Shown one piece after another: positions 1 through 25,557 of a DNA stretch of 64,000 nt. Below the pieces are notes generated by a model, which worked only from the letters and a program-made list of their open reading frames with translations, was not told where the DNA came from and searched no databases. Made by a program: the position numbers and the translations under genes. Location: assembly GCA_943736015.1 (NCBI GenBank), contig OX031071.1, positions 15,782,119-15,846,118 of the forward strand, given 5' to 3'. This DNA is from Tridacna crocea (taxonomy: Eukaryota > Mollusca > Bivalvia > Cardiida > Cardiidae). Position 1 is the first letter of the stretch; each line of letters starts with the position of its first letter.

Positions 1-235
1 GGAGTAGTAAAGATTTAGCGTCTTACTTCTTACAAACTTACTTATTTGATACAAACTTGATATGATAACCAGCATTGTGTCCTTTTATAACAATGTTGTC
101 CTCTTTTTGACAGACAGTAATTCAAAGGTTGAGCCACATTTATTTGTCCTCTGTTTAATGCTCTCAATTTGGATGAATTTAAATTTTTTGTGGGGTCAAG
201 GGTTGACAAGATACCTTTGCATCTACTGTTTACAG

Positions 236-15138
<14,903 letters not shown>

Positions 15139-15329
15139 GGCGTAGTATGTTGTTCATTTTCTACCCACTGTGATTTATTGAGAAAAATTTGGTTGAATTG
15201 AACCGAACTTAATCTGTGTTTTTTGAGAGAAAAAATGGGGGAGTTAGACCCAAATCTGACTGTGCTATTTAGGAAAGTGATTATTACCTCAGTAACTAAC
15301 AACATACTTTTAGACTTGTCCAAAATGAA

Positions 15330-15560
15330 AGCTGGTATAAAATATATTCTAACATGACATGAGAGTTCGACTCTATAAACACAGTCCAACAAAAGTATGG
15401 ATAAATCCTTGTTATTATAATTATGTAGAGTGACGTCATTGTGTATAAAGTAAGTTATTCAATGGAATATAATGTACATCTGCATTTTTACTCTAAGTGT
15501 GAACTTATTTCCTTTCATTAAGAGTTTGTCATCTAACTATCGTAGATTATTTGTTATGCC
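15330..15560 (+). repeat. Dispersed repeat R3, copy 1
   Basis: Aligns with 15855-16070. Shared text: CTCTATAAACACAGT, AAAGTAAGTTATTCAA and GGAATATA. Contains a TGACGTCA at 15431. It ends near an arm of the GAAAGAAGATTATTT inverted repeat. Confidence 0.55.
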
Positions 15561-15662
15561 TCATAATTCAAAACCATGGTTAAGTAAACTATAAAACACG
15601 ATAGAAAGAAGATTATTTATTAAGAAAAGATTCTAAGAGACAAACGAAAAAATTTTCAGAGT

Positions 15663-15848
15663 TTTAACAATCCATAACTCTCAACCACACAATCCTGAGT
15701 ACATAGGTTTCTGGAAAAAGGAAAAACTTTTGAAATGTTTTCTTACCTTTTTCAGACATATCTCATTAATTTTGCCATAAAGATTCTTTCATCTGAATGC
15801 TTTGAATTTGGATCAGTCAAAAATTTTGTTGTGTAGTAAAGAGTTAAG
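15663..15848 (-). repeat. Old M1 copy
   Basis: The ends still read AACCACACAATCC and GTGTAGTAAAGAGTTAA with GAATTTGGATCAGTC inside. The palindrome is nearly gone. It lies between the two R3 copies. Confidence 0.5.
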
Positions 15849-15854
15849 AAGTTA

Positions 15855-16236
15855 TAGATTATAAATTCTAACACGAAATGTGAATTCGCCTCTATAAACA
15901 CAGTGCAACGAAAGTGTGGTAAAATCTGTTATTCTATGTAGACTGAGATCACTCTATATAGAGTGATGTCATTCCGTATGAAAGTAAGTTATTCAAGGGA
16001 ATATATCCTGCATCCGCGTTTTTGCTCCAAGTAAGAACTTGTTTTCCTTTGATTAAGAGTTGGTCGTGTTAGAATCAAAATAATCTTCTTTTTATCGTGG
16101 TTTATCCTTCAGTAAACTACGTTTTGAGGCACAATGAATAATCCACTCTGGCTATGGCCCTCGTCAATTATTAATTGTGCCTCATAACTCATGACTGTGG
16201 TTTATTGAACGATAAACCACTATAGAAAGAAGATTA
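15855..16236 (+). repeat. R3 copy 2 plus palindromic tail
   Basis: 15855-16070 matches R3 copy 1. The tail 16082-16236 is an inverted repeat: AATCTTCTTTTTATCGTGGT at the left and ACCACTATAGAAAGAAGATT at the right. One arm recurs near 15600 and at 55260-55315. Confidence 0.6.
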
Positions 16237-16294
16237 TTTCTTAATTAACCCACACGGTGGTTATTAATGTAACATTTCCTTGGCAAATGATAGT

Positions 16295-17600
16295 GAAATA
16301 TAGGATCTCACGAGAGTTGGCATTTGAGATAAAATTTCGTGAAACAAGTCTGTGAAAAAATTTATGGAGAGAGCCTTTGGTGAGTTTAATAACATTTTTA
16401 GCTCTCCTAAACACAACATGAACATGGGGAGCTTTTAGGATCAAACGGTGTCCGTCGTGTGTAAGTGCCTCTTCAACAATTCTTTAAACATCAATTCCTC
16501 CTAAACCGCTGGGCCAATTTGGACCAAACTTGGCTGGAATCTTCCTTGGGAGGTCCTCTTTAAAAATTGTTCACAAAAATTTGATTCCATCAAAAACTGT
16601 CGTTAAAAATCTTCTTTAAAACCGCTGGACAGATTTTGAAACAATTTCACAGAGATGATCCTTGAGTGACCCTTCTCAAAAATTGTTCGTGAAATGTTGA
16701 TCCATCAAGAAATGTGACTCTGGTGAATGGGGGCTACTTGCATTATACAGAAATGAAGGAATTTTTAACAATACTTCTTCTCTGATATTGAAATAATTTC
16801 ACAGAGATGTTCCTTGGGTAACTCTTTTCAAAAATTGTTCACGAAATTTTGATCCAGCTAGAACCATGACTATGGTGAATGGGGGCTACTTGCATGATAT
16901 GGAAATGAAGAAATTCTTAAAAATTCTTCTTCTCTGAAACGGCTGTTCAGATTTTGAATTAATTTCACAGAAATGTTCCTTTCAGGACACTTTTCAAAAT
17001 TTGTTCATAAAATTTTGATTCGTCAATAAACATGGCTCTGGTGAATGGGGGCTATTTGCACTATACGGCCATGAAGAAATTCTTTAAAATTCTTCTTCTC
17101 TGAAACAGCTGATCAGATTTTGGAATACATGTAATTTCACAGAAATGTTTCTTAGCTGACCCTTTTCAAAAAGTGCTCAAGAAATTTTAATCTATCAAGA
17201 AAGATGACTCTGATGGCTCTGAAGAAATTCTTAAAAATTCTTCTGCTCTGAAATGGCAGATTAGATTTTGAAAAAATAGTCCTCTCAAAAATTCAAGTGA
17301 GCCATCCAGGGCCATCTTGGCCTTCTTGTTCTTGACAAGTATGATAGAATTTTATCTGAAAAGCTAACAAATGTCAAATTCTCTTTATTACATAAATGTA
17401 TTTAACAAATTAAGAATCAGAGGATGCAAAACCATCTAGATGTGTGGTTATATCTATCAATAAACCTGTTCACTTTTACGAAATATGTACAAAAAGATGT
17501 CACACAATTGTGATGTCACATGTGTAATAAAACTATGTGATAAGAAAATTCATACTGGGCATATTACATAGAAAAGCAAGGGAGGTTATGTGATAATTGG
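16295..17600 (+). repeat. R2 copy interrupted by H1
   Basis: 16295-16393 matches the first part of the R2 copy at 8580, and 17340-17600 the second part. The H1 element lies exactly between them. Confidence 0.6.
16396..17328 (+). mobile_element. H1 element nested in R2
   Basis: Starts after ACATTTTT with AGCTCTCCTAAACACAACAT and ends GGGCCATCTTGGCCTTCTTG. Contains about five units of the H1 type. Confidence 0.75.
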
Positions 17601-17744
17601 GCATTATCAAGCAGCTTGTGAACCAGAGGTACCATCTTCAATAATACTCTTATGTAGTTAGCTGTTTCCAGGAAATTTTATCTAATTGGTCTAATACTTG
17701 TGAGACTAACTGTACTTATAAATGCATTAAATGCGCCAATTAAT

Positions 17745-17815
17745 TTCAGGGTCCATATTCACCAGCTAATCTCGTGAAAGTTCTTAATCTTATTATCATA
17801 GATTTAGTCCATTGC
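17745..17815 (+). repeat. FB foldback fragment
   Basis: GGGTCCATATTCACCAGCTA and TTCTTAATCTTATTATC match the left arm of the FB element at 2082. The right arm is absent. Confidence 0.5.
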
Positions 17816-17858
17816 TGGTATTTGACTTAAATACTGTTGACAGTTGTGTAAAACATTG

Positions 17859-18071
17859 TTGAACTCTTTACCAAACAACATACCTATAGACTGGTCCAAA
17901 TTGAAAGAATTTGAAGATTACAAAATGAATATGACTGATAAATTGAAAGTCCTTCTGGGAAGGATAGAGAACATTGTGGGAAAAGGAGAAAATGCTGGTA
18001 CCAGCATTTTCTCCTTTTCCTACAATGTTTTAAAAAGGCTTCTTTCTCGGGGTCGTTAAAAGTCGGGATTG
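17859..18071 (+). mobile_element. M1 MITE copy
   Basis: Starts ACTCTTTACCAAACAAC; carries a clean palindrome (GAGAAAATGCTGGTACCAGC) with a two-base shorter tip than usual. The right end is abutted by another M1. Confidence 0.75.
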
Positions 18072-18290
18072 TAACTTTCTACTAAATGACCATATTTTTA
18101 ACTTGTCAAAATTGAAAGCTTTTGCAGACAAAAAAAAAAATAAGATAATAGAATAGAGCTCTAAAAGGGCAGAAAATATTGTGAGAAAAGGTGAAACTGC
18201 TGATTTCTAGGATTATCTCCTTTTCTCACAATATTTTTAAACATCATCATCCTTAAGATTATTTGAGGTCCAGATCAGGTGGTAAAGCGT
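18072..18290 (+). repeat. Diverged M1 copy with matched arm changes
   Basis: The arms read AATATTGTGAGAAAAGG and CCTTTTCTCACAATATT: a base that differs from the family form in one arm is matched in the other. Outer ends are worn. Confidence 0.6.
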
Positions 18291-18363
18291 TACATAGATT
18301 TATGGTCTCACATACAGCTTAGAATATGTGAAAAAGTATTGCAGTGTATTGCCGTGGTGCAAT

Positions 18364-19833
18364 TAACTCTTTACTCCACAATTCATACTTTTAACAACCC
18401 TGAGAAAGGAAGCTTTTGAAAGCATTATGGGCAAAAGGGAAAAATGCTGGAAAACAACATGCTCATGGGGAGCTTTTAAGATCACCTGGTGTCCTTCGTG
18501 CGTTGTGCATTGCCAACAGTTCGTTAAACATCAGTTCCTCCTAAACCGCTTGGCCAATTTGGACCTAGCTTGGCTGGAATGTTTCTTTGGAGGTCCTCTT
18601 CAAAAACTCTTCACACATTATGATTTCATCAAAAACTGGTTGCCATGGTAACCAAATGGAATTTTCTAGGAAATTCTTTGAAAATCTCCTCCTCTGAAAC
18701 CGCTGGTCAGATTTTGAAATAATTTCAATTAGATTTTCTTTGGGTGACCCTTTTCAAAAATTGTTCGAGAAGTTTTGATCCATCAAGAAACTTGGCTCTG
18801 GTGAATGGGGGCTACTTTCACTGTACAGAAATGAAGAAATTCTTAAAACTTCTTTTCTCTGAAATGGCTGGTCAGATTTTAAAACCATTTCACAGAGGTG
18901 TTCTTTGGGTGACCCTTTTCAAAAAAGTTCGCGAAATGCTGATTCGTGAAACATGACTCTGGTGAATGGGGGCTACTTGCACCATACAGAAATGAAGAAA
19001 TTCTTTAAAATTCTTCTTTTCTGTAAAGGCTGGACAGATTTTGAAATAATTTCACAAAGATAAATTTTTTGGGTGACCCTTTTAAAAAATTGCACACAAA
19101 ATTTTGATCTGTCAGGAAACATGGCTCTGGTGAATGGGGGCTACTTGCACCATACAGAATTGAAGAAATTCTTTAAAATTCTTCTTCTCTAAAACAACCG
19201 GTCAGATTTTGAAATAATTTCACGAAGATGTTCACTTTATGGACATGAAGAAATTCTTTAAAATTCTTTTTTTTTCTGAAATCGCTGATCAAATTTTGAG
19301 ATAATTTCACAGAAATGTGCCTTTGGTAACCCTTATCAAAAATTGTTTGCAAAATGCTGATTTGTCAAGAGACGTGGCTGTGATGAGAGAGAGGGGATTG
19401 GCACCTGCATGTGGTGCTTTTGTTGAACAAGACTTATGATTTTAGTCACTATCGAGCATGTGCTCTTCTTCAAGAAATGGTCCTTTGGTAAACTAACCCA
19501 AAAATATATTTGCAGAATTCTGATTCATCAAAATCATTGCTGTGGTGATGATTGTAGGCGTATTGACAGATTTTGAAATGGCTTTTACAGGTGACATTTT
19601 CAAAATTGCTTGGAAAAATAATGTATTTGTTCCCAAAGTTTCAATACCTCAAAAGGCTATGGTCCTCTCAAAAATTCAGGTGAGCAATCCAGGGCAATCT
19701 TGGCCCTCTTGTTCCATAATGTTTTCTACCCTTCCCAAAACTAATTTCAATTTTTGATTCACATTTGATTTGCCATCTGCAAATGCTTTCAAATTGGACC
19801 AGTCTTAAATTCTGTTGTTTGGTAAAGAGCTGA
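18364..19833 (-). mobile_element. M1 MITE split by an H1 insertion
   Basis: The left half (18364-18454, from TTAACTCTTTACTCCACAAT) stops inside the palindrome at AAAATGCTGGAAAAC. The right half resumes at 19712 with CATAATGTTTTCTACCC and ends GGTAAAGAGCTGAA. The gap is filled by H1-type sequence. Confidence 0.75.
18455..19711 (+). mobile_element. H1 element(s) inside M1
   Basis: Starts AACATGCTCATGGGGAGC and ends GGGCAATCTTGGCCCTCTTG. A second start-like sequence (GTCACTATCGAGCATGTGCT) at about 19445 suggests two joined elements. Confidence 0.7.
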
Positions 19834-19987
19834 ACAATGCAAGAGAAATGAAGTATGCTCTCTGATAAAACAGCTTCATGTACCTGCGAAAAGTATTGAC
19901 CAAGGTAACCCGGGCCTAAACTTTTCGTGATTGATCAACTTTCTCTATGTCCAGGGACCAGGTCTATCTCATGATGAAGTTGGTTGT

Positions 19988-20215
19988 TTAACTCTTTACC
20001 ACACGAGAAAATTTTAGACTGGTCCAAATTGAAAGCATTTGCAGACAACAAAATAAAGGTGACTAAAAATAGAAAACTGTTCTGGGAAGGGTAAAAAACA
20101 CTGTGGGAAAAGGAGAAAATGCTGGTTACCAGCATTTTCTCCTTTTCCCACAGTGTTTTCAAAAGGCTTCTTTCTCAGGGGCGTCAAAAGTAGGGATTGT
20201 GTGGTAATGGGTTAA
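19988..20215 (+). mobile_element. M1 MITE, intact 228 bp copy
   Basis: TTAACTCTTTACCACACG to GTGTGGTAATGGGTTAA. The palindrome is perfect over a long stretch, with arms ACACTGTGGG and CCCACAGTGT: the C/G variant is present in both arms. Confidence 0.9.
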
Positions 20216-20517
20216 AAAAGTTGATATTAAGGATATCAGTATGTGATGGCTTGCTTGGTACCATGGATCACGGAGATGCATTAAGCCCCTTTTTACTGGA
20301 GTCTGGCTCAAAATTAAAGTTTTACTTTAGTATACATAGGCTTATATTTGTGACAAATGCTAGGTTTGTTTTTAAAACATGGATATTAATTTTGTATATA
20401 CATGTAATGTTTCAATGTTCATTTAATGATTTGTATGCACATTCAATGCACTATGGATGTATATAAATGTATAGTAAGTAAGTAAATTGTATGTTATTTT
20501 AAGTTTAGTAAATTTTT
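20216..20517. other. Unassigned; possible retroposon tail
   Basis: AT-rich sequence ending GTATAGTAAGTAAGTAAATT, which resembles the short repeat tail of a non-LTR element. No coding support. Confidence 0.3.
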
Positions 20518-20770
20518 ATTGAACTGTTTAACAAACAATATTTTTTTTTTTACTTGTCCACCTCGAAAGCATGTGCAGATGACAATTTAACCCTTTACCA
20601 AACCGCATAATTTTAGACTAGTCCATATTGAAAGCATTTGCAGATGACAAAAATTTGAAATTTGTTTCTAGTGGGGTAGAAAACATTGTGGAAAAAAGAT
20701 CCCACAATTTTTTTTCAAAAGGTTTCTATCTAAGTTTCGTAAAAACTACGGATTGTTTGGTAAGAGTTAA
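20518..20770 (+). mobile_element. Two M1 copies, a fragment and a shortened one
   Basis: 20518-20590 is a 5' fragment; 20587-20770 runs from TTAACCCTTTACCAAACCG to GGTAAGAGTTAA with most of the hairpin deleted (ATTGTGGAAAAAAGATCCCA). Confidence 0.65.
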
Positions 20771-20789
20771 TATCTGTTGCTTGCATGAT

Positions 20790-20862
20790 GGTATTTACAG
20801 TGTGGGAAAAGGAGAAAATGGTGTATACTAGCATTTTCTCCTTCCCTACATTAAATGCAAAA
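20790..20862 (+). repeat. M1 palindrome fragment
   Basis: CAGTGTGGGAAAAGGAGAAA and its partner GCATTTTCTCCTTCCCTACA remain without element ends. Confidence 0.5.
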
Positions 20863-21000
20863 GGCAGTTTCCTCAAGGTCTTTGAAACCATGAGATTGTA
20901 TGTTTAAGGATTGAAGGAATTTCTTCAAACAAATTTTGAGTGGATGACATTGAAAAAAGCCTTGTAAAACTGAAATGATAGCATGATCGAAGTCTACATG

Positions 21001-21180
21001 TTGACTCATGACCACACAAGATAATTTTAGACTGGTCCAAATTGAAAGCATTTGCAGACGACAAAATAAAGGTGACTGAAAAATTAAGATTTGATTCTGG
21101 AAGGGTAGAAAACACTGTGGGAAAGGGAGAAAATCCTTCTCATGGTCGTCAAAAATAGGGATTGTGTAGTAATGGGTTAG
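21001..21180 (+). mobile_element. M1 MITE lacking one palindrome arm
   Basis: GACTGGTCCAAATTGAAAGC, then ACACTGTGGGAAAGGGAGAA, then directly CTTCTCATGGTCGTC; the second arm is deleted. Ends GTAATGGGTTA. Confidence 0.7.
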
Positions 21181-21776
21181 GAATGATGAGGCTTTGTCTG
21201 TTTTCTTTGAAAAGGTAGAAAGGGCAAAAAAGCAGGTTGCAAGTACTTCCCGCCTTTTCCTTCACTGTTTACCGAAGCCTTCCCCCTCAAGGCTGTGAAA
21301 TACAAAGTCATCAGGTCAAGGGCAGAAGATGGAAAATGTGAGAGAGTGAGAAGTAAGATCTGAGAGCAAGGGTGAAAAAGAGAGACAGAGAGATGTACAT
21401 GTAGGTTTGTGGATGTTTGATTACTTTTTTCAGTAAATCTACCAGTTTGTGATAAACAAGTATGAATCATGCTGTGTGAAAAGGGGGTTTAATGCATTTG
21501 AAAAGGTGTTAATCCAGGTCAGCCTGCGCAGCTTCAAAGGGTGATCTAGAACAAAACCTTTTGCTTTTGGTATATTTCTTGTATGAAAGAGGAATATTCT
21601 ACCCCACTAGTCAGTTACTTGATAGACAAAATGGATTATATGGGTCTATAATTTTGTTATACTGCAAAGAAATTCCTCCTGATCTGATTGGATAATATAC
21701 CCCGGACACATATATCATGTACTCTGGCAAAACCAAAGCATTTTCCCTTCGGGAGCCCCATATACCTGACTACACT
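21181..21776. other. Unassigned intergenic sequence
   Basis: No gene. GTTAATCCAGGTCAGCCTGC near 21510 resembles text near 61740, so a dispersed repeat fragment is likely. Confidence 0.4.
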
Positions 21777-22005
21777 TTAACTCATTACCAAATGACAAAA
21801 TTTTTGACAAGTCCAAATTGAAAGCGTTTGTGGACGACAAAATAAAAGGGAATGAAAATTGAAAATTTGTTTTGTGAAGGGTAGAAAACATTGTGGGAAA
21901 AGGAGAAAATGCTGGTAACCAGCATTTTCTCCTTTTCCCACAATGTTTTCTAAAGGCATCTTTCTCAGGAGCGTCAAAAGTAGGGATTGTGTGGTAATGG
22001 GTTAA
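21777..22005 (+). mobile_element. M1 MITE with 71 bp perfect palindrome
   Basis: TTAACTCATTACCAAATG to GTGTGGTAATGGGTTAA, 229 bp. From 21882 to 21952 the sequence is a perfect inverted repeat: two 35-base arms around the single base at 21917. The clearest palindrome of the window and the best example of the family. Confidence 0.92.
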
Positions 22006-22227
22006 ACACAACATCCAAAATGGCAGCCTCGATCAAGATTAATATCAATATTATACACCAAATTGCTTGTTTTTGATATCAGTTCCCAGTTAAGTGAGTT
22101 CTTACTGAATTTGGGGCACTCAGAATGGAAATTCAATTTCGTCAGCCTTTTCAATTTTTGAAACCAAAAATAAAGGTAAAATTTGCTGTACACGCGCTAG
22201 AATGGTAAAACTTTGCAGTATAATAAA

Positions 22228-22373
22228 TTTGTTGTTCGGTCAGGTGGAAGGGGACTTGGAAACTTGTTCATAGCTCTGGTGAATCAAGTCACCCCAAGCC
22301 GAAGGCGAGGTGGCGACATGATTCACCACATCTGTGAACAAGTTTCCAAGTCCCCAGTCACCTGATCATACAA
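22228..22373. repeat. Foldback repeat
   Basis: GGGGACTTGGAAACTTGTTC and GAACAAGTTTCCAAGTCCCC are inverted copies, extended by TGGTGAATCA / TGATTCACCA inside and GTCAGGTG / CACCTGAT outside. The loop of about 35 bases contains GCCGAAGGCGAGGTGG. Confidence 0.8.
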
Positions 22374-22609
22374 CTAATACTGTAATTACATACATGGTAT
22401 AATGCATTATCGAAAAGCCTTTTGTTATGTTTTGCAATATTTAAAATCTGTGATTTTTTTTACCTCCACATTTACAATGAAAAGAGAGAGAGAGAAAGGA
22501 GGCTTACTAGATGTGGGTTATGGTTAACACAAAGAAAGCAATAAAGTTAAACAGTGACTTTGTAAGTGTCTTTCAGTTGCTGTTTCTGTTTAGGAAAAAG
22601 TGTTTGCTT

Positions 22610-23450
22610 TTAGTTTACCTGAGCATAACGTGCTCAAGGGAAGCTTTTAGGATCAACCGGTGTCCGTCATGCGTCAGTGCATTGTGCATCGTCAACAATT
22701 CTTTAACTATGATCCATCAACTCCTCCTAAACTGCTGGGCCAATTGGACCAGGGTTGGCTGGAATGTTCCTTGGGAGGTTCTCTTTAAAAATAGTTCACA
22801 GAATTTGATTCCATCAGAAATTCAGATTGCCATGGCAACTAAATGGAATTTTCGAGGAAATTCTTTAAAAATCTTCTCCTCTGAAACCGCTAGTCAGATT
22901 TTGAAATAATTTCTCAGAAATGTTCCCTGGATGACCCTTTTCAAAAGTTGGTCGTGAAATTTTGATCCGTCAAGAAACGTGGCTTTGGTGAATGAGGACT
23001 ACTTGCATTATACAAAAATGAAGAAATTCTTAAAAATGCCTCGTCTCTGAAACTGTTGGTCAGATTTTGAAGTAATTTCACAGAGATGTTCTTTTGGTGA
23101 CCCTTTTTAAAAAGTGGTCGCAAAATTTTGATCTGTCAAGAAACATGGCTGTGGTGAATGGGGGCTACTTGCACTATACAGAAATGAAGAAATTCTTAAA
23201 AATTGTTCTTCTCTGAAACTGCTGGTCAGAATTTGAAGTAACTTCACAGAGATGTTCCTTGGGTGACCCTTTTCAAAATTTGTTCGTGAAATTTTGATCC
23301 GTCAAGTGAATGGGGGCTACCAGCACTATAGAGAAATAAAGAATTCTTAAAGATTCTTCTTCTCTGGAACGGCTGATCAGATTTTGAAAAAAAGGCAATG
23401 GTCCTCTCAAAGATTCAGGTGAGTGATCCAGGGCCATCCTGGTCCTCTTC
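22610..23450 (+). mobile_element. H1 element
   Basis: Starts TAGTTTACCTGAGCATAACG with the palindrome GAGCATAACGTGCTC. Four or so units follow, ending GGGCCATCCTGGTCCTCTTC (decayed hairpin). Confidence 0.75.
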
Positions 23451-23594
23451 TTTTAAGATTTTAAACTTTGGATTTTCAAATAGCCCATACAAAGTTTAAA
23501 AAGTGAAATAAAACTTACAAGCTATAATATAATAATAAAGAACCAAAATTATGTTATCCCAACTTTTTTTTCTGAGAAATATTCTCCTGATTGG

Positions 23595-23658
23595 ACAGCG
23601 TAGATCCAAGATCAGACTGTGCATTCTGTGCAGTCTGATCTTGATCTGCACTATCTGC
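23595..23658. repeat. P palindromic repeat
   Basis: CAGCGTAGATCCAAGATCAG, a short centre CATTCTG, then CAGTCTGATCTTGATCTGC. Confidence 0.75.
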
Positions 23659-24069
23659 AACAGTTTCTTCAGTCATGCTTAGCGGCGTCATGATTGAATA
23701 GAGTTCTTGGCATACAGTAATTTAATACATGTAGTTACAAAACAATCACATGTTTCTGATCTTTGTATAAGTCCTGTTTGAGTGTTATTTTTAATAGATA
23801 TGTATTGCTTGTAAGTGAATTATTCTTTAAGAAATTCAGAAAACAGAAAAAATAAACATATTTAATGCATTTAGTGTTTGTTTCTATTTTCCTGTGTAGC
23901 TGGTTGTTGAAGTTGTCCAGCCTGGCATCTTAGCGGGTACCTTAAAGACATAAACTGTGAAGAAATGAACGTTGATAAATCTAACCCTATAGTTAAAAAT
24001 TGCAGAATTCTGACATTTTAAGACATTTAGATCAAATACTTTCAAATTTAGACAATAATAAAAAAGATG

Positions 24070-24900
24070 AATTGAAAATTTTAATTTCTGAATATGAGCA
24101 CTTGTTCAATGGGATTCCAACAGGCACAGATACAATGTACTATGATGTGGACATTTAAAATTCAAAACCAGTGAAACAACATCCATATCCAATGAATCCA
24201 AAGAAATGGGAGCATGTTTGAGGGGAAATTCGGTATGGAGAATGACTTAATTGAACCTAGTCAAAGTGAATGGAGTTCTCCCTGTATTCTTGTACAAAAA
24301 CCAGATCTATGGAACTTTTCGTATGTGCACTGACTGTAGAAAAGTTAATACTGTGACCAAGACTGATTTGTTTCCAGTCCTCAGAGTAAATGACTGCATT
24401 GACAATATTGGACATGCAAAATAGGTTACTAAATTCGACTTTCTAAAATATTTGGTCAAATTCCCCTCACTGAAACAGCTAAAGAAATCTCTGCATTTGT
24501 AACGCCTGGTGAACTTTATCAGTGCAAAGTTATGCCTTTTGGGATGAAAAACGTGCCAGCAACATTTCAATGTCTTATCAACATGATAATGTCTGGATTG
24601 GACGACGGTAGGGCCTACACCGATGATGTCATCATTCACAGCGATAATTGGAACGAACATCTTAAGACTATCAGGGAATTTTTTGACATACTGAATAAAG
24701 CCAAATTAACAATTAATCTTGTTAAAAGTGATTTCTGGTCATGTTGTTGGACAAGGACAGGTAAAACCCACAGAAGCTAAAGTAAAAGCTATTTCTGATT
24801 TTCCTGTACCTACATGCAAAAGACAACTTATGAGATTTCTTGGTATGGCTGTTTACTACAGGAAATTATGTGGTAATTTTTCTGGTTCACTTTATACTTA
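24070..24900 (+). pseudogene. Reverse transcriptase relic (Ty3/gypsy pol)
   Basis: Readable blocks in shifting frames include SEWSSPCILVQKP, FGMKNVPATFQ and the active-site region YTDDVIIHS, then a block with GQVKPTEAKVKAISDFPVP and FLGMAVYYRK. Order and spacing match Ty3/gypsy reverse transcriptase. Stops and shifts occur between blocks, so it cannot be translated whole. Confidence 0.8.
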
Positions 24901-24931
24901 TTAAAACTTTATTTTCCTTTAGGAGGGGAAG

Positions 24932-25511
24932 TATTATGCAGATAGGATATATGGTGACCTGTTTTCAGAATATTCTAGAAACATGTGGAACTTGTATGGG
25001 TTTTTCCATTGTGGTTATTTTTAGAAACAGGCTGTTTACTAATCAATGATGTCATCTTTCTACAAAAGACTAATCTAGAATTTGCCAGTCGGATATATAT
25101 AGGAGTGACTTAGTTGGTGATTTTGGATTTTGAAGTTAGACTTGTCGCATGGAGGATACAGAATTAGTGAAAAGTGTTGGATTTAACTTGGGATATACAT
25201 GTACATCTGTAAGTTGGAATAACTTTTTTTTTGATACAGGTTGCTTATATCTATTTGCAAATTGAAACTATTGTTAATTTACAATGTCGGTTTAAGGAAC
25301 CAGAAATTTCCTTCCTTTTGTAGTCTAAACATTATTCTTAATTTTGAGGGACTTATTTTATATCTTGTTCTGAGATAGAAAATTGTAGGTTTCATTCAAT
25401 TTTAACCCTTGTTGTACTCTTTTGTCTGTGTTCATTAATAAAATACAATGTAGTGTTAATTGTTCAAGGCAAATTGGTAGTTTTCTTTCTCATTACGTTT
25501 GGCTCGCAACA
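24932..25511 (+). repeat. Probable 3' LTR of the gypsy element
   Basis: It starts just after the purine-rich tract AGGAGGGGAAG with TATTATG (perhaps mutated from TGTTATG) and ends GGCTCGCAACA. Inside are a TATA-like ATATATATAGG near 25093 and AATAAA at 25437, in the order expected for U3 and R. There is no second LTR in the window to confirm the borders. Confidence 0.6.
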
Positions 25512-25557
25512 ATAATAATTTTATGTCCTAACGAGCATGATGCATCGCAGATATCTA

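Larger units (their letters stand above)
23900..25511 (+). mobile_element. Decayed Ty3/gypsy LTR retrotransposon, 3' part
   Basis: Reverse-transcriptase-like coding sequence, broken by several frameshifts and stops, is followed by a purine tract (24921-24931) and an LTR-like segment. The integrase, RNase H and gag regions are missing, so an internal deletion joined pol to the 3' end. No 5' LTR was seen. The element is dead. Confidence 0.75.

Noticed and set aside
21777..21977. Open frames across M1 copies giving similar peptides (ENIVGKGENAG, HFLLFPQCF)
   Set aside because: They translate the MITE hairpin and its complement. The peptides recur because the repeat does, in both directions and several frames, with no start or codon signal of a gene.
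24070..25511. Active retrotransposon
   Set aside because: Multiple frameshifts and stops, missing integrase and RNase H, and no second LTR.
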